A DNA stretch of 64,000 nt from Inquilinus sp. KBS0705. GTDB lineage: Bacteria; Bacteroidota; Bacteroidia; Sphingobacteriales; Sphingobacteriaceae. Positions 44,694 through 51,610 of this stretch are shown piece by piece. Within the stretch, counting starts at the first letter, position 1. Every line of letters begins with the position of its first letter. The DNA lies in NCBI GenBank assembly GCA_005938025.2, contig VCCI02000001.1, forward strand, positions 1,798,001 to 1,862,000, given 5' to 3'. Under the pieces are notes generated by a model. The model ran no database searches and was not told the origin of the DNA. It worked only from the letters and a program-made list of their open reading frames with translations. A program made the translations under genes and the position numbers.

Positions 44694-44739
44694 AGCAATA
44701 GTAAAGTTTGTTTATTATTTATAAACTAAGTTTAGGTTA
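44694..44739 (-). promoter_or_regulatory. shared 46-bp promoter/operator block, SusC copy
   Basis: Read on the minus strand the block begins TAACCTAAACTTA, holds the palindrome GTTTATAAATAATAAAC (44710-44726) and ends in a -7-like TACTATTG (44696-44703) and CT. It matches 41 of 46 bases, without gaps, the block before the PhnX-like gene at 46173-46218. The palindrome covers the -33 region. The likely binder is the XRE-cupin regulator encoded nearby. The SusC start is 43 bases further. Confidence 0.8.
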
Positions 44740-44810
44740 TGTAAACTTTAAACCTTTGTGTACTTAGTATTAAGCGGTAAGTTAAAGGGTAATAATAAAA
44801 CCATGCTGTA

Positions 44811-44826
44811 GTTAAACTAATTTAAC
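44811..44826. promoter_or_regulatory. 16-bp palindrome, possible accessory operator
   Basis: GTTAAACTAATTTAAC, a palindrome with a four-base centre, lies just past the HD gene's stop, about 160 bases before SusC. A near copy, GTTAAACTAATCTTAAC, is at 46160-46176 before the PhnX-like gene. Confidence 0.4.
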
Positions 44827-44841
44827 ATTGCCACATAACAG

Positions 44842-45423
44842 CTATAGGTTACGGCGCAAATGCGCAACGGCCATAGCCTTTAAATGCGCTACATTGTTAA
44901 CAGGGATATTTTGCAGCTTAGCCTCATCGTCCCAATAACGAAAACGGATGATCAGATCTTTATCCGGGTTAGCCTCAAAAGCGGCAGCTTCATCGGCACT
45001 CATCACCCCACCCTGAAAGCCTAAGGTTACTCTGCTGGCCGGTGACAATTTCTCGTAATAATCCGGATGTTTAAAGGTAAGGTAGCGTTTGGCAACCACA
45101 TGGCTTTGTACCAACGTAGCTACCCTTGCCGAAAAACCCATATCCAATAAATAGTCTGCACCCAATTTTTCGTGGTCAACATTTCCCATACCATCCATGC
45201 TGCCTACTTCGGCACCGGCGGCGCACAGGTGTCCAATATCATGAAAAAAGGCGGCTAATATTACCTCGTCATCATAGCCCTCGGCTTCGGCAAGTGCGGC
45301 GGCCTGTGCCATATGCTCCAGCTGCGATACCGGCTCGCCAATATAATCTTCATCGCCATGTTGTTCGTATAAACCAAAAACTTCGTCGGCAATTTCTTCG
45401 GGGGTATGTACAGGTAAAGGCAT
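44842..45423 (-). CDS. PhnZ-like HD-domain mixed-valence diiron oxygenase
   Basis: A 193-residue HD protein of the type found in phosphonate degradation operons. Known PhnZ splits the C-P bond of 1-hydroxy-2-aminoethylphosphonate with O2, giving glycine and phosphate. Every PhnZ metal ligand has a counterpart at nearly identical spacing: His37, His61-Asp62 (FFHDIGH), His84, His108 and Asp165 (WDDEAK). The substrate-gating pair Tyr24/Glu27 corresponds to Tyr27 and Glu30 in DYIGEP. No PhnY- or TmpA-type hydroxylase is in the window to make its substrate. It precedes the SusC operon on the same strand and is divergent from the regulator gene. Confidence 0.9.
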   Translation of the reverse strand: MPLPVHTPEEIADEVFGLYEQHGDEDYIGEPVSQLEHMAQAAALAEAEGYDDEVILAAFFHDIGHLCAAGAEVGSMDGMGNVDHEKLGADYLLDMGFSARVATLVQSHVVAKRYLTFKHPDYYEKLSPASRVTLGFQGGVMSADEAAAFEANPDKDLIIRFRYWDDEAKLQNIPVNNVAHLKAMAVAHLRRNL

Positions 45424-45455
45424 AGCTATAAATCGTTACTCCAAATTAAACGTTC

Positions 45456-45515
45456 CAATATTATCATAAAATTAAATTTACATCATATAATTTACAACTA
45501 CGTTAAACTTGGTTA
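45456..45515 (-). promoter_or_regulatory. putative promoter and half-operator of the HD oxygenase gene
   Basis: Read on the minus strand, TAATATTG (45456-45463) is the same -7-like box as before the PhnX-like gene. Further upstream TAACCAAGTTTA (45504-45515) resembles one end of the 46-bp block. The rest of the block is not conserved here, so this is tentative. Confidence 0.4.
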
Positions 45516-45578
45516 AATGCCTTGCCGGGCTTAAAATTATTCTCTACTTTTCCGGCGTTCAACCAATATATACTTTAG

Positions 45579-46157
45579 ATGGAAGATGATGTACTGATAC
45601 AGATCAGTAACCGAATAAAAGACCGCCGGCGCGAAAAAAACATCACCGTACAAGAACTTGCCTCAAGGGCTAACGTGAGCAAAGGGCTTATTTCGCAGAT
45701 AGAAAACAGCCGCACCATACCATCGCTTATTGTACTTATAGATATTATCAGGGCGCTTGAAATTGATATGAACGTATTCTTTAAAGATATACAATCAGGC
45801 GGCAGCAATTTCCCGCTCATCATTCGCCGCCAGGCCGAGTACCATCACTTTGAAAAAGAACATGCCGAAGGTTTTCATTACCAGCGCATTTTTACGCAGT
45901 CGATAAAAAAATCGACGGTTGATATTGTGATACTTGAACTGGAGCCAGATGCGCACCGGCCACAGGTACAAACCGAAGCTTTTGAATACAAATATATATT
46001 AGCCGGAAGCGTTGACTACCAATTTGGCGAACAGGTGTATACGTTAAATCAGGGGGACTCAATGCTGTTTGATGGGCGTATACCGCACACGCCAAAAAAC
46101 AATGGTAAAACAAAGGCAAGTATGCTGGTAATATATTTCTTTGAGAAAAATGAGTGA
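45579..46157 (+). CDS. XRE-cupin transcriptional regulator
   Basis: A 192-residue regulator: an XRE helix-turn-helix (about 8-62; ISNRIKDRRREKNITVQELASRANVSKGLISQIENSRTIPSL) and a C-terminal cupin effector domain (about 105-188; YKYILAGSVDYQFGEQVYTLNQGDSMLFDGRIPHTPKNNG). Such regulators commonly control catabolic operons and sense a small ligand through the cupin. It is divergent from the HD oxygenase gene and is followed, after 80 bases holding the 46-bp block, by the PhnX-like operon. It is the natural candidate to bind both block copies. Confidence 0.9.
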   Translation: MEDDVLIQISNRIKDRRREKNITVQELASRANVSKGLISQIENSRTIPSLIVLIDIIRALEIDMNVFFKDIQSGGSNFPLIIRRQAEYHHFEKEHAEGFHYQRIFTQSIKKSTVDIVILELEPDAHRPQVQTEAFEYKYILAGSVDYQFGEQVYTLNQGDSMLFDGRIPHTPKNNGKTKASMLVIYFFEKNE

Positions 46158-46172
46158 ATGTTAAACTAATCT

Positions 46173-46218
46173 TAACCTAAATTTAGTTTATTATTAATAA
46201 ACAAAGTTTAATATTGCT
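46173..46218 (+). promoter_or_regulatory. shared 46-bp promoter/operator block, PhnX-like operon copy
   Basis: Begins TAACCTAAATTTA, holds the palindrome GTTTATTATTAATAAAC (46186-46202), and ends with a -7-like TAATATTG (46209-46216) and CT. It agrees with the SusC copy at 41 of 46 positions, in the same orientation to its gene. The ATG at 46238 is about 15 bases after the expected transcription start. A second palindrome, GTTAAACTAATCTTAAC, precedes it at 46160-46176. Confidence 0.82.
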
Positions 46219-46237
46219 AAACATAAATCTAATTAAA

Positions 46238-46921
46238 ATGCCTATTAAACTTATTGTTTTTGATATGGCCGGCACAACGGTCAAAGACGAAGATGAGGTA
46301 ACTAATACCTTTAAAGCTGCCTTAGAAAAATATGGCTATAATGTACCTACCGAGATGGTGAACCCGCTTATGGGGTATGAAAAAAAGGTAGCCATTACCA
46401 AAATGCTGCACTTAAAAGAGACCGACAGCAGCAAAATAACCCCTGAATTGATAAGCAATATACATAAGGAATTTATTAGCCTTATGGTAAAACATTACCA
46501 GCAAACCCCTGCCCTGGTTGCTTTGCCACATGCCGAAGAAACTATGCTTGCACTGCGCAACGCCGGTATTAAAATAGGCATTAACACAGGTTTTTCGCGC
46601 GTAATAGCCGATACCATTGTAGACTGTATGCAATGGCGCCAAAAAGGTATATTTGATTACCTGATAGGATCTGACGAGGTAGAGCATGGCCGCCCCGACC
46701 CTACCATGATAAACCGCATGATGGCCGAAGCAGGTATTACCGACCCGCAGGAAGTAGCCAAAGTTGGCGATACCGAGGTTGACGTGCGCGAAGGACAAAA
46801 TGCAGGCTGTAAATATGTAATTGCGGTCACCACCGGTGCCTTTACCCGCGCCGAACTGGAGCCCTATAAGCCAACGCATATTATTGATGATATAGCCGAG
46901 GTATTAAGCATTATTAACTAA
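46238..46921 (+). CDS. PhnX-like (phosphonatase-like) HAD hydrolase
   Basis: A 227-residue HAD enzyme. Comparison with phosphonoacetaldehyde hydrolase PhnX shows nucleophile Asp9 in FDMAGTTV (PhnX FDWAGTTV) and Lys49 in MGYEKK, where PhnX has its Schiff-base Lys53 in MGLLK, at almost the same distance from the nucleophile. GIKIGINTGFSR, DEVEHGRPDPTMI and KVGDTEVDVREGQNAG follow. PhnX splits phosphonoacetaldehyde to acetaldehyde and phosphate. This one is about 40 residues shorter and belongs to the phosphonatase-like group, so substrate is not proven. The ATG at 46238 is preferred to an upstream TTG at 46214, which lies inside the promoter. Six bases precede the MFS gene. Confidence 0.88.
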   Translation: MPIKLIVFDMAGTTVKDEDEVTNTFKAALEKYGYNVPTEMVNPLMGYEKKVAITKMLHLKETDSSKITPELISNIHKEFISLMVKHYQQTPALVALPHAEETMLALRNAGIKIGINTGFSRVIADTIVDCMQWRQKGIFDYLIGSDEVEHGRPDPTMINRMMAEAGITDPQEVAKVGDTEVDVREGQNAGCKYVIAVTTGAFTRAELEPYKPTHIIDDIAEVLSIIN

Positions 46922-46927
46922 TGTGCC

Positions 46928-48238
46928 ATGCAACTCACCCATAAACTAAAGGCAAGCGTAGCCAAATGGCCCTATGCGGTTATTTCTACCATGGCAGGTA
47001 TAGCTGCATTTGGTGCCTATACCTCAATGTATGCATTCCGCAAGGCATTTACGGCGGGTACCTTTGCCGGTGACCAGTACTGGCATGTAGATTATAAGGT
47101 TTGGCTTGTTATAGCCCAGATAATGGGTTATATGCTAAGCAAATTCTATGGCATCCGCTTTATATCCGAAATTAAGGGAACAAAGCGCGGCCTAACCATT
47201 ATTATGCTGGTGGGTATATCATGGCTGGCTTTGCTGGGTTTTGCATTTGTGCCTGCGCCTTACAATATTGTATTTCTGTTTATAAACGGCTTTCCGCTTG
47301 GCTTAATATGGGGCTTGGTATTTGGTTATTTAGAGGGCCGCCGATCTACAGAATTTATGGCGGCAGTGCTGTCTATCAGCTTTATATTTGGTTCGGGTTT
47401 TGTAAAAACGGTTGGCCAAACCCTTATACAGGTATACCATGTAAGCGAATATAACATGCCCTTTTTAACAGGGGCGCTGTTTATATTGCCGCTAATCTTG
47501 TTCGTTTTCTTTTTAGAGCTGATGCCACCGCAAACGCTCGAAGATAAATTATTACGTACCGAACGCAGCCCCATGAACGGTACCGAACGCAAACAGTTCC
47601 TCACCCGCTTTTTGCCGGGTATTATATTAACCCTAATTATTTACGTTTTGCTAACTGTAATGCGCGACATCAGGGATAATTTTAATGTAGAGATATGGAA
47701 CAGCCTGGGTATTAAAGACAGGGGCATTTACACCCGCATAGATACACGTATATCTATTATTGTATTAGTAGCCATGAGCTTGCTGATACTGGTAAAACGG
47801 AATGTACTTGCATTTAGCCTCATCCATATCATGATAATTGCCGGTTGCCTGATGGTAGGCGGGGGAACGGTGCTATTCTCGTTAAAACTTATTGACCCCA
47901 TTACCTGGATGACGCTGGCCGGCCTTGGCCTTTACCTGGGTTATGTACCTTACAACGCCATATTTTTTGAGCGGATGATAGCCACCTTTCATTACAAAAG
48001 CAACGTTGGCTTTTTAATATACGTAGCCGATTCTGTTGGCTATTTGGGCAGTGTGGGCGTATTGCTGATAAAAGAACTTGGCCGCCCCAATATAAGCTGG
48101 GCCGATTTTTTTAAAGAAGGTGTAATAGTAGTTGCCGTTGTTGGCGGCATTTGCTGCACCTTATCGTTATTTTACTTTTTACAAGCTGCACGCAAAAAAC
48201 CAGTTAGCGAAGCAGAGCTAAAACTTTCTGTTATATGA
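46928..48238 (+). CDS. MFS transporter (DUF5690-like), putative phosphonate importer
   Basis: A 436-residue inner-membrane protein with about twelve membrane segments. It begins KWPYAVISTMAGIAAFGAYTSMYAFRKAFTAGTF, text typical of a Bacteroidota MFS group often annotated DUF5690. Between the PhnX-like hydrolase gene (six bases upstream) and the FAD enzyme gene (four-base overlap), it probably carries the free phosphonate or amine from periplasm to cytoplasm. No ABC phosphonate importer (PhnCDE) is present, which fits this role. Substrate is inferred from context only. Confidence 0.85.
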   Translation: MQLTHKLKASVAKWPYAVISTMAGIAAFGAYTSMYAFRKAFTAGTFAGDQYWHVDYKVWLVIAQIMGYMLSKFYGIRFISEIKGTKRGLTIIMLVGISWLALLGFAFVPAPYNIVFLFINGFPLGLIWGLVFGYLEGRRSTEFMAAVLSISFIFGSGFVKTVGQTLIQVYHVSEYNMPFLTGALFILPLILFVFFLELMPPQTLEDKLLRTERSPMNGTERKQFLTRFLPGIILTLIIYVLLTVMRDIRDNFNVEIWNSLGIKDRGIYTRIDTRISIIVLVAMSLLILVKRNVLAFSLIHIMIIAGCLMVGGGTVLFSLKLIDPITWMTLAGLGLYLGYVPYNAIFFERMIATFHYKSNVGFLIYVADSVGYLGSVGVLLIKELGRPNISWADFFKEGVIVVAVVGGICCTLSLFYFLQAARKKPVSEAELKLSVI

Positions 48239-49362
48239 GCAAATCAGCCATTGTAATTGGCGCGGGTATTGTTGGCCTGGCCACCGCACGCGCCCTTGCT
48301 TTAAGGGGATTTAAAGTAACCGTATTTGAACGCAACGAACGTGCCGTAGGCGCATCTATACGCAATTTTGGCATGGTTTGGCCCATTGGGCAACCTACAG
48401 GGCCATTGTTTGAACGCGCCATGTTATCGCGCAGTATATGGAAACAAACCTGCGCAGAAGCGGGCATCTGGCACGACGAGGTAGGATCTATGCACCTGGC
48501 CTATCATGATGATGAGCTACACGTAATGGAGCAATACGCCGATATTAACCGTAGTCTGCGTGATTGTGACTTACTTACACCGCAACAAGCCTTACAAAAG
48601 TCGCCGGCTGTAAATCCCGATGGTTTGAAGGGCGCTTTGTGGAGCGGTACCGAAATGATAGTAGAGGCCCGTGCGGCCATCGCTTTAGTGGCACAACACT
48701 TAGCCGAAAAGCACGGTGTAGAATTTCACTGGAATACAGCTATCAGCAAGGTTGAAGGAACAAGGGTTACATCGGGCAGCCGCACCTGGCAGGCCGACGA
48801 GGTATTTATTTGCAGCGGCGTTGAATTTGAAACCCTTTACCCCGAACTATTTGCATCTCTGGATATTACAAAATGTAAGCTGCAAATGCTGCGCATGGTG
48901 GCACAGCCGGGTAACTGGCGTATTGGCCCATCGCTTTGCGGCAGCTTAAGTATGATACATTACCCTGGCTTCCAGGCGGCACCGTCATTGCCAGCATTAC
49001 GCAAGCGCTACGAGCATGAATACGCAGAACACTTAAAATGGGGTATACATGTAATGGTATCGCAAAACCCAACAGGCGAGCTTACCGTAGGCGACTCGCA
49101 CGAATACGGCCTGGTACACGACCCATTCGATAAAGACTTTATTAACCAAATGATATTAAAATACCTGCAAACATTTACACGCTTAAAAAATGAGCAGGTG
49201 ATACAAACGTGGCATGGTATCTACTCAAAAATGACCAAAGGCCAAACCGAAGTAGTGGTAGAAGCCGAACCCGGGGTTACCATCATCAACGGACTTGGTG
49301 GCAACGGTATGACGCTATCCTTCGGCCTATGTGAGCAAACTATAGCCGCAAAGTTTGATTAA
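48235..49362 (+). CDS. FAD-dependent oxidoreductase, phosphonate-operon type (TIGR03364-like)
   Basis: A 375-residue DAO-type flavoenzyme with the dinucleotide motif GAGIVG (9-14) and the later FICSGVEFE and GLGGNGMTLSFG segments. The text RNFGMVWPIGQPTG is characteristic of the family that occurs beside phosphonate genes. Studied relatives oxidise 2-aminoethylphosphonate or its N-methyl form to phosphonoacetaldehyde, the substrate of PhnX. That would feed the hydrolase two genes upstream without a PhnW transaminase, which is absent here. It overlaps the MFS gene by four bases (ATGA). Confidence 0.88.
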   Translation: MSKSAIVIGAGIVGLATARALALRGFKVTVFERNERAVGASIRNFGMVWPIGQPTGPLFERAMLSRSIWKQTCAEAGIWHDEVGSMHLAYHDDELHVMEQYADINRSLRDCDLLTPQQALQKSPAVNPDGLKGALWSGTEMIVEARAAIALVAQHLAEKHGVEFHWNTAISKVEGTRVTSGSRTWQADEVFICSGVEFETLYPELFASLDITKCKLQMLRMVAQPGNWRIGPSLCGSLSMIHYPGFQAAPSLPALRKRYEHEYAEHLKWGIHVMVSQNPTGELTVGDSHEYGLVHDPFDKDFINQMILKYLQTFTRLKNEQVIQTWHGIYSKMTKGQTEVVVEAEPGVTIINGLGGNGMTLSFGLCEQTIAAKFD

Positions 49363-49372
49363 TGAGTTCAAT

Positions 49373-49404
49373 AGATTTGACAACTTTTAAAAGTTGTCAA
49401 ATCT
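49373..49404. terminator. bidirectional palindrome between the FAD enzyme and phosphoesterase genes
   Basis: A perfect 32-bp palindrome with half-site AGATTTGACAACTTTT, centred at 49388/49389. It lies between two converging genes and probably ends both transcripts, though the following bases are only moderately T-rich. Confidence 0.7.
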
Positions 49405-49417
49405 AAATTTCCCTTTA

Positions 49418-50671
49418 TTATTTCTTGGTTTCGGGTACTATCCAGCGGTTAACGGTGTTGTATTTACCCTCTATACTTATCTTGTAAAACTGCGATGGCA
49501 TTTCTTTTACCGATACCAAAGCATGCTCTTTATCAGCAGGCACTTCGGCCAATAGCTGATAAGTATCAGGCTTGCCCTCTTTAACATTATTGGTAGCAGC
49601 TACCCATATTTTTAGGGTTTCGCCTTTGTTCAATGCTTTCCAGCTTATGTCTAAATTACCTTGTATAAGGTTGGCTTTAGGTTCGGCAACCGATACAAGG
49701 CCGGTGAGCGGGGTACCATCTATTTCACGCGCCTGTGCGGCAGGTATGCTAACATTCATAAACCGGGCTATAGTAGGCATAATATCTACAATACCGGGGT
49801 AATAGTATTTCTCGTAAGTGTTCAGACCCTTGGCGTTGGTCACCATCCAGGTAGATCGTTGCCTGGTGCTTTGGCCGCCGTGCCCTCTACCGTCTTTCTC
49901 ACTGCGGCCGTGGTCTGTAGTGATAAATATCATCCACTCTTCATTAAACTTCTTCTGGCGATATTGTATAGCTTCCCATATTTTGCCAACCTGTTTGTCC
50001 ATCATTTCAATAGCGGTATAGTATTGGGGGCTATCGCCATAACGGTGGCCCATATCATCGGTATATTCTAAATACACCCAGGTAAGGTCGGGCGCATTTG
50101 CTTTTATACCTTCGGCAGCCTTGGCAATCACCTGCTCATCAATACGGTGCATATAGGCGCTTTCGCGGTCGTGTTTAAAATTGATGGTGTCCAACTCATA
50201 TCCGTCGGCATGGTAATCTACATGCAGGCGGTTGGTTTGCGCCAGGCTATCGCCTACCAGCTTTGTACGATTATCTAACCAACTGGAGTAAACTGCTATC
50301 TTTTTATTAGGATATTGGTTTTTAAATAGCCTAAAAATGGTTGGGTAATTGTAATTAGGGGCAGCTATATCGTTATCCCATACGTTATGCTTATTTACCC
50401 ATGTACCGGTAAGCAGGCTGTTGTACCCTACTGCCGATATGGTTGGCGTTTGTGAATAGCCGTCCTTTTCGCCGCCTACGTGGGCACGCAGGTAAGCGCC
50501 CTGAGCCGCTATAGCATTAAGGTTTGGGGTTGGCACTTTCTCTATCACGTCGGCGGGTATGCCATCGGCAATAATAAATAGCGCCTTTTTAACTTTGGTT
50601 TGCGCAATGGTAACAGTAGCGGTAAATAGCAAGCCCAGCAATAGGGCGTTTACTTTAGTAAGGTTTGGCAT
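49418..50671 (-). CDS. exported alkaline-phosphatase-superfamily (NPP-like) phosphoesterase
   Basis: A 417-residue exported enzyme (signal to about 24). Metal-site segments are LFIIADGIPADV (Asp36), YTDDMGHRYG, and TTDHGRSEKDGRGHGG; the nucleophile position in SAVGYNSLLTG is probably Ser79. Residues about 330-417 form a beta-rich appendage (LDISWKALNKGETLKIWVAATNNV). The superfamily includes phosphonoacetate hydrolase and phosphonate monoester hydrolases, so a role on phosphonate esters is possible. It converges on the FAD enzyme gene. Its upstream region has a partial match (14/18) to the shared operator. Confidence 0.86.
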   Translation of the reverse strand: MPNLTKVNALLLGLLFTATVTIAQTKVKKALFIIADGIPADVIEKVPTPNLNAIAAQGAYLRAHVGGEKDGYSQTPTISAVGYNSLLTGTWVNKHNVWDNDIAAPNYNYPTIFRLFKNQYPNKKIAVYSSWLDNRTKLVGDSLAQTNRLHVDYHADGYELDTINFKHDRESAYMHRIDEQVIAKAAEGIKANAPDLTWVYLEYTDDMGHRYGDSPQYYTAIEMMDKQVGKIWEAIQYRQKKFNEEWMIFITTDHGRSEKDGRGHGGQSTRQRSTWMVTNAKGLNTYEKYYYPGIVDIMPTIARFMNVSIPAAQAREIDGTPLTGLVSVAEPKANLIQGNLDISWKALNKGETLKIWVAATNNVKEGKPDTYQLLAEVPADKEHALVSVKEMPSQFYKISIEGKYNTVNRWIVPETKK

Positions 50672-50712
50672 TTGTTAATTTTGATTTTTTGCAAAACTAT
50701 AAGGCATAAAGG

Positions 50713-50730
50713 TAACTAAGGTTAAGCTAT
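50713..50730 (-). promoter_or_regulatory. partial match to the shared operator before the NPP-like gene
   Basis: On the minus strand ATAGCTTAACCTTAGTTA agrees at 14 of 18 positions with the start of the SusC block. The palindrome that should follow is not conserved. It lies about 42 bases from the start codon. Confidence 0.35.
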
Positions 50731-50892
50731 TATTAACTTTTTTGCTGTTAAACGTTATGGTTTACTCTTATTTACTTACATTATAAAACATTAATAATCA
50801 GGCAATTTAAATTGTGTAATATTAACACAAAGTGATATTTTTTTAACATTTGAGCAATAATAGCTTGCAGCGAAAATATTTTTTCCATTACT

Positions 50893-50910
50893 TAGTGTTA
50901 CCAAACACTA
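50893..50910. promoter_or_regulatory. inverted repeat touching the ECF sigma start
   Basis: TAGTGTT and AACACTA separated by ACCA end three bases before the ATG. It could be an operator or a hairpin over the translation start. The rest of the ~240-base upstream gap is AT-rich. Confidence 0.4.
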
Positions 50911-50913
50911 CCT

Positions 50914-51504
50914 ATGTTTAGCCCGGTTTTACCATGTGAACGGGAGTTGCTCTTGCGGGTAGCTTCCGGAGACGAACATTCTTTTAGCGATCTTTTTAAT
51001 GCCTACCATCAGCATTTGGGTATGCATATCTATCGTATTACCGAATCTGCCGAGTTGGCCGAAGAGGTGGTGCAGGATATTTTTTTAAAGATATGGCTTA
51101 ACCGCGAAACGCTTACAGCGGTACAAAACTTTAAAGCTTATCTGTTTGTCATTTCAAAAAACCATGCCCTAAACTGCCTGCGTAAACTGGCTAAAGAGCG
51201 CATGCACCAAATAACCGTAGAAGACAACATACTGGCCCTGCAACCCGCAACTGACGGGAATGACAGCCCCGACTACTACACCCTGCTCGATGAAGCCATT
51301 GACCACCTGCCGCCACAACAGCAAAAGGTTTACCTGCTAAGCCGCCACAACCGATTGAAGTACGACGAGATAGCTACACAGATGGGCCTATCGCGCGAAA
51401 CTGTTAAAAAATACTTACAGGGCGCCACCCACTCCATAACCAATTTTGTACAAGCTAATATTGATGTTACGCTGCTGCTATTAATGCTTTTTACACTTTT
51501 TTAA
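50914..51504 (+). CDS. ECF sigma-70 factor of a SusCD regulatory cascade
   Basis: A 196-residue extracytoplasmic-function sigma. Region 2 is FSDLFNAYHQHLGMHIYRITESAELAEEVVQDIFLKIWLNRETL; region 4 is IDHLPPQQQKVYLLSRHNRLKYDEIATQMGLSRETVKKYLQGA. The end (DVTLLLLMLFTLF) is hydrophobic, as in many Bacteroidota FecI-like factors. FecR anti-sigma and an STN-domain SusC follow, the standard order for substrate-induced SusCD control. Confidence 0.93.
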   Translation: MFSPVLPCERELLLRVASGDEHSFSDLFNAYHQHLGMHIYRITESAELAEEVVQDIFLKIWLNRETLTAVQNFKAYLFVISKNHALNCLRKLAKERMHQITVEDNILALQPATDGNDSPDYYTLLDEAIDHLPPQQQKVYLLSRHNRLKYDEIATQMGLSRETVKKYLQGATHSITNFVQANIDVTLLLLMLFTLF

Positions 51505-51610
51505 AAAAATTAAAAAGCCTATACCCCCTTTTTCACAGATTTTGGTGTCATACTAACAAAAGCCCCCTAAAGGCTTTGTACACTACCAATTATTGAAACT
51601 TCTTTATTAA

